From: Macrosoma leucophasiata
Lineage: Eukaryota; Arthropoda; Insecta; Lepidoptera; Hedylidae
DNA: 64,000 bases
Direction: 5' to 3'
Assembly (NCBI GenBank): GCA_036365455.1
Contig: JAWQUS010000008.1
Location: 11,825,501-11,889,500, forward strand
A program made the translations under genes and the position numbers. The notes beneath the pieces are model-generated. The model was not told the origin of the DNA. It searched no databases and saw only the letters and a program-made list of their open reading frames with translations. Positions 24,010 through 37,100 of this stretch are shown piece after piece. How positions within the stretch are numbered: position 1 is the first letter of the stretch; the number at the start of each line of letters is the position of its first letter.

Positions 24010-24470
24010 CAAATAATTGTAACCCACAACCCATCGCAGTTTTGTGTGGACGCCCTAACTACATAATAAGTTATTAGTAATAAATAGGTGCTAATAAATA
24101 TATGTAGTTTTAATTCTAATACTGTTTTCAGTACTATTATTAATCTGACTGAATGAATAAATATCAAATATTTATCTAGTCTGTCTTCTTTATCATTTAT
24201 CCTTTATTGTCTTAATTTTAAGAAAATATATTTAGTACATTTATATCCCTATCCGTTCACTGGAATTTCAATTATTCTCTAAGTCTGAGGGGTATAACTA
24301 GCTACTCTATTTAATTCGATATACTCGTATTGTTGTAAATTACTTTAAAAAAGTACTTCAACCTTAATCAAAAAACATATACGACCACACCTACACCCCT
24401 CTTTCTGTCTTCTTAAAACTTCTCTAACAGTGGCAGTGGTGTCGCGTAATTTTTTTATGTCAGAATGGTG
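24010..24470. other. CUB 3' untranslated region and spacer
   Basis: AATAAA occurs at 24079, 24093 and about 24155. Beyond these no gene is seen. Confidence 0.5.
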
Positions 24471-24534
24471 GCCAACAGGCATTCTGCTAACATTGATGTG
24501 ATGTCTGCAGCCGACATCGCTGGAGCTCTACCAC

Positions 24535-24665
24535 CAGTGAAGTTAAAGTTATTGTAAGATTTCACATCCTGCTCTAACTTTAACAGATTTCTTAAAGTTA
24601 GAAAAGGATGTGACATGTAACAATAACTTAAACTTTAACAAAAGTCGTGGTGCAACCCAGGCTAA
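24535..24665. mobile_element. MITE, family E (GTGGTGCAACC terminus), partial
   Basis: The right half, with CTTAAAGTTAGAAAAGGATG and TCGTGGTGCAACCCAGGCT, matches the complete copy at 32845-32990. The left end is replaced by foldback-family sequence (GGAGCTCTACCACCAGTGAAG at 24520-24540). Confidence 0.6.
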
Positions 24666-24669
24666 AAAA

Positions 24670-25570
24670 TGTAGATTACTTTTGGTATGTAGCTCTAACA
24701 GTACTACGAATTACTACGCAGTAACACAGTGCTACGGTCGTAGCACATACTCGTAGACACTCGTTACAGGGTAAAATCTTAATGTGTAATTCGGTGACTT
24801 TTTTTTATTTATTATTTATTTAGACATTAGATATTATAGAAGAATCCTGGAATCCTGGTTATCCTGGAAAAAAATCTTGCCGTGATAAAATGCAAAATTA
24901 TGCATTTTTAGATTCAGTTCGGTGTTAGGTATTTTTCTTGCTGATAATATTTTATTTACATACAGTATATATTTAGTAATAACTGTGAATTAGTCTGTGT
25001 TACACTTAGGTTTAAGCTACGGCTACCGGCCACACCTAGATTTAAGCGAATATAACTGCAGTTTTTGAAAAAGACCTATACCCTAAAAATGGCTTACTGT
25101 TACTCATTGAAACCAATTTTCGTAGAACGTTTCCAGTCATATTTTTTATTTTCAATCTGATAGTTTGAAAGTTTGGAATGATTCACATTGAGAAAAAAAA
25201 AGAGTTGCGTTTATTATTCTTCTCGCGGTATTTTATTATGATTTATATTCCCAGGCAAATGTAAAACATAGTAAAATTCAAAGGATTATGGCATTTAAGC
25301 TAAGAATTTTCTTCTGGATTTTTTTGTCGCTATTTTTCTATTAAAAATATGTTTAAATATGAAAATGGGTTTATAAAATGGTTTGCAACTCCTGATAATA
25401 TTCGGACTTCTCAATAATTCAATTCTTAATGCTTTAAAAAGGATTTTTGTAAGACGGGTGAGTGCAATACTATTAATTATCAAATAAAGAGAGATTACTC
25501 ACTATTTAAATCCATAATCGACAAATAAACCGTATCTGGGTAGTGAGAGCAAAATTGGTTGCCGCATTGA
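24670..25570. other. AT-rich spacer
   Basis: No gene or clear repeat is identified before the piggyBac remnant. Confidence 0.4.
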
Positions 25571-27225
25571 ATGGGTTAACAGAGTGACGAGGTACCCGGG
25601 TACCTTCATACAGTTACATAGGTGATATATTAAAAAAAATATTCTTCAATGAAATGCGTGACATAATCTTGAGAGAAACTAATACAAGACAAAGATAACT
25701 GAATCATACAATAGTAAACTCATAGAAAATTACCCTGATAATAGTATGCGACCGAAACAAAAAATATTCAAACTATTAACAGAACAAGAATTGGATGCAT
25801 TTTTTGGCATTCTAATCTTTAGTCCGATGCAAAGGTCTAATAAACAGCATTTGGCTGAGCTGTGTAAATCCAGTCAGTAAACTTTAGTCGGGCTGCGAGG
25901 TCCCATGATAGATTCAAAATGCTGTTACCTACGCTTCCTAAGGTTTGATAATTGATGTAACGCGCCCTGAAAGTTTGTTTGCTGATGTTCATATCAAATT
26001 TCAACAAAATGTGCAAGCCTCGTGAATGTGTTACCGTTGACGACCAGCTATATGGATATCGTGGTTGTACTCGATTTACTCAATACATGCCATCAAAACC
26101 TGAAAAGTATGGCTTAAAAGTATTTTGGGCTTGTGATGCAAATAATTTCAACCCGCTAAATGGACAAATATATACAGTAAAGTCAAGTGATGGCAATCGT
26201 CAACTAGTTGTAACGGTAAAAAAAATAAATGGTTTCTTCCTGTAAAGTACAGAAAGATAGGGCGATTTATTCTTCTTACTTTGCCTCTAGCAAAGAAACA
26301 ACTGGGTGCTCCTACGTATCTAAAAAGTAATAATATTATCATCAATGCACATGTCACCATTTATTGAAAGTAATAAGGAACCTACCAAGCCAAAAGTGGA
26401 GTGGACAATATGGATAAGCTGTTAGCAAAATATACCGTAAAACGTAGAACGAATCGGTGGCTTTTCACACTTTTCGCTTTCGCACTTTTTCACAATATCA
26501 TCGACATTGCAGCTTTAGCAGCATACATATATCATTTACATGGAGTATTATAACCCACATTTTTTCTCGGGACAGACGTAGAAAGTTTTTGAAACCATTC
26601 TACAACTGTGTGGAAAACATTGTAAAGAAAATTCAAAAAATTGCATTGTGGCATCAAAATTACATGTGAGATCTGCAATGCAGAACGTGCATGGCCAAGA
26701 ACTAAGGTTTTCCATTCCTTCTGGATCTACAACTTCCGTAAGTCATACTAGAGGAGATTCTACAGCGTGTTACAGTCGCCGGAAGTTTTTACATATGCAG
26801 AGAACTCAAACGCAAGCAAAATAAAACACGAATAGTTTGCACTTACTGCAGAAAACCAGTTTGTAATAAACATGCAATATTTCATCCAAAATTCTGCATA
26901 AACAAAGAATTTTTAATTTTTATAGAAATTAAGCATCATTTCAAAATTTTAATATTTAATTTTTTATTAAATTATAAATACTTTTTTCTTTGTCATACAA
27001 AACATAAAGAGGTACCCGGGTACCTTGTCACTTTCAAATATGTTTTGGTTTCCACAAAATATTGTAAATACTTGACTGGGTCAAAACATTTAAAAATATA
27101 CAATTTATAAAGAGTTAAGAGCTCTCACGAAATCACAGCTACCTACAGAGCGTAAAACATACATTGCTTTAAATATGAAAATGCTAAAGGTACCCAGGTA
27201 CCTTGTCACTCACATAAGGGTTAAT
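25570..27225 (+). mobile_element. PiggyBac-like transposon, decayed
   Basis: The transposase is recognisable in pieces. LTEQELDAFFGILIFSPMQR and SNKQHLAEL lie at 25777-25875. VTVDDQLYGYRG, then FTQYMPSKPEKYGLKVFW and LNGQIYTV, lie at 26030-26180. VDNMDKLLAKYTVKRRTNRW follows at 26401-26462, then cysteine-bearing C-terminal remains to about 26900. Stops and frameshifts break it. The palindrome GGTACCCGGGTACC occurs at 25591 and 27011 and as GGTACCCAGGTACC at 27189, each next to AGTGAC or its complement. On the minus strand the right end reads TTAACCCTTATGTG, which fits a piggyBac TTAA site followed by CCC. Confidence 0.75.
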
Positions 27226-27314
27226 GAGTATGAGTATACTATCTTAAAATATTTTTACCAGTAGTCCTGCACTCTATGTTATAAACTTACTGTGGGTATA
27301 TACCAAAAAAAACC

Positions 27315-27405
27315 TTAACTTCACGCCTGTAATCCCCGAAGGGGTAGGCAGAGAAAATATGCATGCATTCAAGCATACATGCAAACACCCACGATTCGCC
27401 AGTAA
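27315..27405 (-). repeat. SINE family 2 tail fragment
   Basis: ACTTCACGCCTGTAATCCCC, GAAGGGGTAGGCAGAG and GCATGCATTCAAGCATACAT match the tail half of the SINE at 11575-11890. Confidence 0.6.
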
Positions 27406-27413
27406 CATACTTA

Positions 27414-27553
27414 CCCCCTTATTCATAAACGTATTTAAGCTAAATTGTTGCTAATCTCTCCTTTGGCTTTTTCTATCCTGCACATTCGATAATGCAAGTG
27501 ACAAAGGATTTTATAGCTAAAACGTATCTAACGTACGTTTATGAATAAGAGGG
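27414..27553. mobile_element. MITE, 140 bp (TTATTCATAAACGTA termini)
   Basis: CCCTTATTCATAAACGTA at the left is mirrored by TACGTTTATGAATAAGAGGG at the right. The interior is non-coding. It lies about 410 bp upstream of the stomatin start codon. Confidence 0.7.
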
Positions 27554-27879
27554 CTAATATTTAAATTATAGGTATAACGAGAACGAATAAGTTATTAACT
27601 CATAAACAATGTCACGTAGTGTCCCCGTAAATGAACTAGACCTTTACGTAAAGTATTCAATCGAAGTCTCACAATTTATTAAAAGACACAATAACATCTA
27701 TAACAAACCACTTATGAATAAAACACATAAAATGCATAAAAGCTCATTAAAACTAAATTTAAATACCTTAATAAATAACAGATATCATTTTACTAATAAA
27801 GTACACAGTCTAACAGTGATTTATACATTAGTTTGCGTGAACCTTTACGAAAAACGTCGACTGCGTTGTAATAAAGTGC

Positions 27880-27966
27880 TACCCAAGTTGTGTAAGGGCG
27901 CGGTGAACTAGCCCCGCCACAGCTTCCCCGGCAGTCGTCGCAACCGGTCACCTCACAAGCTCCACT
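27880..27966 (+). promoter_or_regulatory. Stomatin 5' leader / promoter-proximal GC-rich stretch
   Basis: A G+C-rich island (GGGCGCGGTGAACTAGCCCC and CTTCCCCGGCAGTCGTCGCA) directly precedes the ATG in otherwise AT-rich DNA. The cap site cannot be placed from sequence alone. Confidence 0.4.
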
Positions 27967-30900
27967 ATGGCCCGATACTCCGACTCAACTACCATGGTCG
28001 TCACTGAAAACACAAGTAAGCATAACCATTTTCAACTACGAATATTTAATGAAAATACTCGCGACGTCACATTTCCTCGGTCACACGTGAATCTTTTATT
28101 ATAAGTACAACCCGCGCCACACAATTCCTGATGGTCAGTTAATAACGACGTGTGCCGCCTGTATTGATCACGATAAAACTTTCACGTATTCCCTCATGAC
28201 TATGATGATTGAAATGTCCAGCCGACAGCAATTGTATCCGACTATCACTTCGAGTATGTTTTGTGTCTATTATCTTTTGTATGCCTTTTATGTGGACTGA
28301 CAAAATCATTGTTTGCAGCGGCCGAAGAAGTAGATAGCGAGTCCAAAAACTGCGGGAAGATCCTAGTGGTTCTCTCCTGGATCCTTGTCGTGATCACCAT
28401 GCCGTTTTCTTTGTTCGTCTGTTTCAAGGTAAGAAATATTTCTACAGCAGTATGTATGTATATATCTTCACGCCAGGTCCCTTACCATTTCTACCACACT
28501 CATCTTATTTATTGAAGATTACTTGCTATGCGTAGAAGCTCGGCGGAATTACACAGTTATTTTCTCACTTCAACGTTCGAAAATATATTTCTATAAATGT
28601 TTATCATACTAATACAAGACGACCTAATTGGTCCAGTGGTTGACGACAGCTGCTTGTTCCGAGGGTCGCGCATTCGCTCCTCGTACCGGGACAGTAGATT
28701 TGTATGACCTATACCTAGATATTTCTATCTGGGTCTGGTTATTTGTATAAACTATATATTTGCAACGGCATTTACACACACAGTCTGTTTAGGCATATTA
28801 TATATATTTAAACGGCGAATCGTGGGTGTTTGCATGTATGCTTGAATGCATACATTTACCGCTGCCTATCCCTTTGGGGATGACAGGCGTGAAAGTTACG
28901 TTTTTTTTTACGTTTTTTTGTGTATATTTATAAAAGGTAGTGCTATTAATCTGTAGCTATTTGCGTGCGTCATTAATAGAAAGTGTACTTCTTTTAATAC
29001 ACAATATTGTTTAACAAAATGTTAATTTTTAATCATTTTAATGAAAAAAATCTGAAGGGTAATTTGACAACGGTTGGGATTCGTAACTGTGACCTCTAAA
29101 ATACTAACCCCACCACGGAATAGACTTAGTTATCTTTTCTGTGAACCCAACCGCTCTAACCGTAACCTCACATCTGAACATCGAATTGTTACTTCTAGTT
29201 TGTTTTTTTTATGTAAGTCCTATATCATAATGCGAAAAAAAAACATTATAATAATTTTTATGTTAGTTGATCATTATTTAGGTTCTTCGCATTTTTTAAT
29301 ATAGTTTATTTAAATTTAAATAAAGTATGTATGTACCATTTTGTTCGATAACCTTTTGCCATCTTGTAGGTAGGGACATGATCCCATTGCTATAAAAATT
29401 TTGGGACTTCTCATCAAAATACCGCGACAAGTGGATTTCGCGGTATTTTGATGAGAAGTGGTGGAAATCTGAATGTGCAAGGTCAGGACTATACGGCGGA
29501 TGCATTAACACCTCCCAGCCAAACTCTCTTAATTTTTGTTGAGTGGCTATAGATGTGTGAGGTCTAGCGTTATCATGATGAAACACCACACCCCTTCTGT
29601 TGATCAATTCCGGCCGCTTTCTCTCAACTTCTTGCTTTAATCTCATCAGTTGTTCGCAGTAGAGTTCAGAATCGATAGTCCTGCCTGGTGGTAATAGCTC
29701 ATAATGAATAATGCCCTTCCAATCCCACCACACACACAACATCACCTTATTGCGAGTTAACCCGGGTTTCGCCACAGTCTGTGAAGCCTGACCGGCCTTT
29801 GACCACGACCTTTTTCGCACGTTCTTGTCGTACATGATCCACTTTTCATCACCAGTTATCAGCTTCTTCAAAAACGATTCGGTTTCATTACGTCGTAATA
29901 AAGAATCACAAATGAGTACACGGTTCATTAGGTTTCTTTCAGTGAGCTCGTGAGGTACCCAAATATCGAGCTTTTTTTTGTACCCAGCTTTTTTCAAATG
30001 CGCCAAAACTGTATTGTGATCAATTCTCAGTTCTTCAGCTACATCGTAACTACTGATATGTCGATCTTGCTCCACTTTTTCAAAAATGCCATCCATTTTA
30101 TCCGTAATAGGGCGACCAGAGCGAGGTGCATCTTTGACATCAAAATTTCCGGATTGAAAACGCTTAAACCAAATTTGTGCTACTCTCACAGACACTGCAC
30201 TAGGTCCATAAACATCGCAAATTTTTTTCGCGGCTTGCGTTGCATTCTAACCTTTATTGTAGTAAAATTTTAAAATGTATCGAATTTCTTTATTAGATTC
30301 ACTCATCTTGACAGTACGAAAAACAAATGAAAATCACACATTTGCCTAATTTGAATGTGGAATTATGTTCTTTAAAATTTTAACTTTCAATGATACCAAA
30401 ACCAGCCAGATACAAATACTACAGCCAAAGAGATTTTATTACAAGTTCATACATACTATAATGCGAAAAGACTTTTTCCCAAACCTATTAATTACTTGCC
30501 AGACTACTGAAATTAAGATTAAAAATTCTATCCAGCAAAAAGCGAATGTTAGTTAGCTTTAAGAATCACAAAATATGTGTAATTTAATCCTTTGAATCAT
30601 CCACTTCACTGATTGCAACGGCTGCCGTGATTTTTCAGAGTCTTTACATATATTGCCGTGAAGTGGACGATATTTTATTAAAAAAACAAGTCAACGAAAT
30701 TTTGTCCCAAAAATAAAAAAAAATAAAAAAATATTTAAAAATACTTGCGGCCACATTTTGATAGGCAACCTAGTGGATTTATATTCTCTGGATCATAAAT
30801 ATGCGTAAAAAATGGGTTTGCAGCATAAACTCGATGAACGAAATGTTTGTGTTATGGGATCTTAACCTAATATAATACAATATAACTAAGTTCCTACTAG

Positions 30901-33900
30901 AATATAATTTAATTAAAGTAGGTATTAGAATACCCTATTTGTTGATCTTATATTTTGATTAATCTGCAATTTACATAACAACAAAGAACACTCAAGATCG
31001 ACCTAAAATTTGTCAAATTGTAAAACGAAACTTAAAAACTTCAAATATTAATTTCGAATTCAAGGGCACTATTACGTTGTCAGAATACAAACTACGTATA
31101 GTGATAATAATTCAATAGGTATTTATTATAACCAATGAATACCTAAATAACATTTAACCGATAAATCATCAAATCTTTCAATTCCTTCATAAAAGAAAAA
31201 GAAAAATCTGTTCGTCATAAACATAGTCACTTAGCAGAGTTTCAAGTGCAGGCAATACTGAAAAGAACTTCGCTACCTTACAAACTTAGTGTTTTCTCTT
31301 CTGGTCAAAATCCTTAGATCTAACACAAATAGGAATGAAAATAGCTGGGCAGCTACTTTGTTTTATACTATACATATAACGATATGAAATTAATGTCATG
31401 CATTTGATGACTATGGAAGATCTAATTACTTTCTTCAAACTAGTTACAAAATTCAAGAAACTAGTTTCAACAAATAATTGCATCGTGAAATAAACAGTAT
31501 CATTTTAAATATCATTTTCGCAATGCAAAATATAATCGTGCATTTGTTAAAATTATTTAAAAAAATGAAGAAAATAAATTCGTTAAGGAATTCCAAAATG
31601 GCTAGCAAGAAAGCATCTGGGCGCAAATTAACTAATTCTTGAGTAGCCAGAGACTTCGTTACGTTAGTTTCACGTCGCATTCACATGGGGAAATTAGTTG
31701 ACAGTTTCACTAAATATTGCGTTTACCACAAAAATAATTCAATGTCATGGATTCACAGTGCACATGCCATGAAATTCGTTTAACCCATGTTTTACCTTAC
31801 TAGTTTCGGAATGCATGATAAATTCGGCCTAAGAACCGTAAAGTTAACCGTTAACCGCAATGATATTATATGTTAAGCTCATTGGTTAACCGCCTAAGTT
31901 ACCACCGTATGATTCATCCAGTTATGAGGTTATAAAAATGGTAGCTATAAGAGCCTTAGCTTCAAGCCGGTGTGTTAAAATTATCATGTCAATGTCTAAG
32001 GTTCACGGTACGCCACACCAATCAATGGTATTGAGTTGTAGAAATACTGTCGCAAACTACAATAATATCGATTTCAAACATTTCAAACGTAATCGTTCAT
32101 TCTTGCACAGCATAATCTATAGTTTATTCACAAAACACATCTTCTATTTATTATAACTGATGGAGGTAACGTTCTGTATCTATTGCGAAGCTTCATTTAT
32201 ACAATGTCACAAGTAATTATTATTTAACGTATAAATAAATTCGTAGGTATTTGTTTAATAAAGCAAAAATAAGCTTTTAAATAAATGTAGTTGGCACAGT
32301 TATGTCAAAATGTACCAATCGACAAATAAATGTTCATATTATAGTTACTTTAAGCATTATTCCAATAAATCCAACTTGAAAGTGGACACAGTTTTGTCAA
32401 AATGTAACGTTGATCATTAATTTGTGGTTTGGTACATTTTGGCTTAACTATATCCAGTTACAAGTGGGATTTACTGGAATACAGGTGTGAAGTTATGTTG
32501 ATAATTAATTTGTGGGTTGGTACATTCTGGCATAACTCTGTCCAATTATTTTTTATTGCTATAATTATTTCATGATTATTCAATACGCCAGCATGGCCGT
32601 TTTTTTTTCATTGATTATTGTATGGAGTTGTCTATTTTGTATTTAAGGAAACAATCAAATCAATAGAGATGCGTTACGACTTCTGAAACTTTGACCCAGT
32701 TGTAATCAAAACAGAAAGATTAATTGACTCTCGAATGTGGGGCTTTCGTAATCTGGAGGTTGCTGATTCTAATCCCACCTGAACGGCCTGAAGTCATATT
32801 TAGTATTTTTTGCTCTTTGAGAATACTAAATTAACTCTTAGCCTTTGTTGCACCACGACTTTAATTAAAGTTTAAGTTATTGTAACATTTCACAGAGACA
32901 CTCTAACAGATTTCTTTAAGTTAGAAAAGGATGTGAAATGTTACACTAACTTTAACTTTATCAAATATCGTGGTGCAACCAAGGCTGAAAGTGTTATACG
33001 TAATATGACAATTCCGTTTAAAAAAATTATTTTTGCGCAGGTAGTTCAAGAATATGAGAGAGCCGTGATCTTTCGCCTCGGAAGATTGCTGTCTGGAGGC
33101 GCTAAAGGACCTGGTGGGTATAAGGACCGAAAATCTATGTGGATTTCTTGTAAACTGCAAAACCCTAAAATAACGCTCTATATAATTATTAAAACTTTTT
33201 ATGGCCCCATAACAACTACCACAGCGATATAACAACTATGCTGTCAGGAGTGGCAACGCATTCGCATTTAAATCTGTGTATGTTGTGTAAATGTATTTAG
33301 ACTGCAGTATTTACTTAACATCCATGTAAACTGCATGTGTTTGCCATCTTCGTTACATTAAAAAAAAACTAAGGTTGATGCTGATTACATAAATTTATTG
33401 TTCCCAGGCATCTTTTTCATCCTACCATGTATTGATACGTACGCTCGCGTGGATCTGAGGACACGCACCTATGATGTTCCACCGCAAGAGGTACATACAC
33501 AAAATGAACTGAATAATGATAATATTCTTTATCTATATTTTTTTAGTAGCGTTCACTGTCCCACTGCTCGGAAAAAGCCTTCCCTATTTTCTTCCACCTG
33601 TATTTTGCAACTTCGAGCTAATTGGGTTCAAAGCGATCGTGATCGTCTCGCCAACATCTCCAAGATCGACCTCAATAGCGCCGAGCATCCGGGTTCCAAC
33701 ATGTTACTATTTTTGTCTATTTTACGCACGACTTTCTGCAAACATTACCCACCCACTCCCAATTTCGACTTCCCTGCTTTTAACCCTAGATCCGCGATTT
33801 CGCGAATGCGTGTTGCGTATTTTCTCCCCTCGCTTCACACCCAGGATGCTGCGTTCCATCGCTCGTTAGCAAACTGAGTTTTGTTTTCTGAGCATCAGTT

Positions 33901-34089
33901 AATGACCAGGTTCGAGCAGCGTAGGTTAGGACTGGCAAAATACATATGTCGACGAGTTGCAGCTTTTATTATAGGTTGGGAAAATATTAGTATATTAGTA
34001 TACCTATTAGGTACCCCACACTCTCTACGTACCCCGTTAGGGACTTGGCGTGAAGATACATACATACACCTTTATTATAATTACGTGTG

Positions 34090-34121
<32 letters not shown>

Positions 34122-37100
34122 TACAGCTATATACAACTAAACGGTAACGTCCACTGTTTGACACTTACAAGTGTCCCCCTAGAATGTCCACAACGACTGG
34201 TCTATCGGCTCGACTGCCGTCTACCTGACTGACCTTTATCCTCGTTTATTGATTAGATTTTGTATCTAATAGAGTAGTAACGATAAATAATCTAAATAAA
34301 ACTATCATTATTTATCACCTACTAGAATGTTAAGGACAGTCAGATTATCTCTATTGATCTCACAGACAGTACTGAAAAATTTAAGGCGTAAACACGAGAC
34401 AAATGTGATTTAGGTAGGCGATCGGTCGTTGTCATAGAGCAACACGGGCCACCGGCAGACCGCAGGGTAGTTAGTAGCCATAGCGTTTATTACCCATGCA
34501 AAACACACATACACGACAAAAATCATCTAATACTACGAAACTCACACCTTTTTTCAAGCAGTGCACGTCTTTCATCCGATGAGCTGACTCCAACCAGCGA
34601 TTGCTAGCGACATCCGTACAACATCCATAAACATTACCAACGGCTCGTCTGCCTGACTTTTCTTATCTTTTAGTTACGTCTGTGAAAGCAATAGCGGTAA
34701 CATGACTATTGCTTTCATTTTAATAACGCTTACTGAAGTAATAACGATACAATTGTTATTGACCGGGTAAAAACTAAAACTAACTAACGGAAAATTTCAG
34801 GTCCTGACAAAAGATTCGGTAACAGTATCAGTGGACGCGGTCGTTTACTACAGAGTCCACAACGCCACCATCTCAATTGCCAATGTCGAGAATGCCCATC
34901 ATTCCACTCGGTTACTGGCTCAGACCACTTTACGGAATACCATGGGCACTAGACCCTTGCATGAGATTCTGAGCGAACGCGAAACCATATCGGGCAACAT
35001 GCAGCTCTCCTTGGACGAGGCTACTGAGGCTTGGGGGATAAAGGTGGAACGAGTTGAGATGTAAGTAGAATATTTTCTTACATCATTCTATTCACTGATA
35101 TAAGAAAACAAGGTTATTTTGGCTTGGCTTTAAAGACACATTGTACACACAACTTAAATATTTTTTTTATCTCTATTATAAGTACTTAAAATCTGATAGC
35201 GATGATGATGATGATGATTCCTTAACCCGAATACGAGTATTGTCTTTGAATTAAACCTAAAATTGACTCAGGAAACTAAACTGTACAAGTAATACTTGTA
35301 CATTTTTAGTTACATAGCAACGACAAACATTACCTAATATACTTGCCGCTAAATGGTAGTGTTCAGCTCTATCGTGTTCTGGTCAGGTGGTAATATATAT
35401 TTTTTTTAATGTAATGTAAGTGGCAAACAAGCATGCAGTTCACATTGATGTTAAGTGATGACTGCACCCTATAGACACCCACATGAAGACCAAGGCCAAA
35501 ATGCAGATGCGTTACCACTCCTGAGGCCTAAGGTGTTATGCCTCTGTGCCGGAAATTACAGGGCCGTACATTACCGCCTGACCGGAACACGATACTGCTG
35601 AACACTACCATTTAGCGGCAAGTAAATTAGGTAATGCGGTGGTGCCTACGCCCGCGAGCTCCGTCACTGGAGCTCTACCACCAGTAAAAGTAATGTACGT
35701 CCCCGTAATTTCCGGCACAGAAGCATAACATCTTAGGCCTCAGGAGTGGTAACGCATCTACATTTTGACCTTGGTCTTTGTGTGGGTGTCTATAAGCTGC
35801 AGTCATCAATTAACATCAATGTGAACTGCATGCTTGTTTGCCACTTACATTAAATAAATAAAAAACGAGATTAATATAATAAAGAAGATACCGGGAACAA
35901 ACAGTCGGTTCCGTTTTTAAATGTCTTTCACAAACATTTATGTGAGACTTTTCACGTCATCTGTAATGTTACTTTGTGAAAGTGTGGTAAATTTACTTCT
36001 GTAAACTGGACTCGTGCTATCAAGGAGAGTATCCTGTCTAGTATTTTAGTACAAATAAGTCAATGATATAAAGTATTTTCTTGACATTTTATCTTCGAGA
36101 GAACATTAAAATGATGTCATCCACTATCTGATATAAATTAGGTTGGGGAAAAAGTTTCTTCGCATTTTTTAAGATAATTCAAAACATTTTTTAAAATAGT
36201 TTATTTAAATTTAACTAAAGTATGTATGTACCATTTTGTTCGATAACCTTTTGCCATCTTGTAGGTAGGGACATGATCCCATTGCTATAAAGATTTTGGG
36301 ACTTCTCATCAAAATACCGCGACAAGTGGATTTGGCAGTCCTCTTGTGATGTTAACCTAACATTGCATAAAGAATTCTGAAGAGACCGAAACAGGTGGAA
36401 ATCTGAATGTGCAAGGTCAGGACTATACGGTGGATGCATTAACACCTCCCAGCCAAACTCTCTTAATTTTTGCTGAGTGGCTATAGATGTGTGAGGTCTA
36501 GCGTTATCATGATGAAACACCACACCTCTTCTGTTGATCAATTCCGGCCGCTTTCTCTCAACTTCTTGCTTTAGTATCATCAGTTGTTCGCAGTAGAGTT
36601 CAGAATCGATAGTCCTGCTTGGTGGTAATAGCTCATAATGAATAATACCCTTCCAATCCCACCACACACACAACAACACCTTATTGCGAGTTAACCCGGG
36701 TTTCGCCACAGTCTGTGAAGCCTGACCGGCCTTTGACCACGACCTTTTTCGCACGTTCTTGTCGTACGTGATCCACTTTTCATCACCAGTTATCAGCTTC
36801 TTCAAAAATGATTCGGTTTCATTACGTCGTAATAAAGAATCTCAAATGAGTACACGGTTCATTAGGTTTCTTTCAGTGAGCTCGTGAGGTACCCAAATAT
36901 CGAGCGTTTCTTGTACCCAGCTTTTTCAAATGCGCCAAAACTGTTTTGTGATCAATTCTCAGTTCTTCAGCTACGTCGTAACTACTGATATGTCGATCTT
37001 GCTCCACTTTTTCAAAAATGGCATCCATTTTATCCGTAATAGGGCGACCAGAGCGAGGTGCGGTGCATCTTTGACATCAAAATTTCCGGATTGAAAACGC

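Noticed and set aside
27609..27911. 100-codon frame upstream of stomatin
   Set aside because: Low-complexity AT-rich coding pattern, no motif, and it merges into the GC-rich leader of the stomatin gene.
29296..30195. Long open frame as a domesticated transposase
   Set aside because: It carries a template-switch scar within the C-terminal region and sits in an element with damaged ends; two sister copies are plain dead mariners.
33398..33877. Two overlapping open frames after stomatin exon 4
   Set aside because: The region beyond 33545 is a common dispersed repeat, and the stomatin exon ends at a clear donor at 33490.
34085..34135. TA repeat as a matrix or origin element
   Set aside because: It directly follows a LINE tail and looks like ordinary microsatellite growth.
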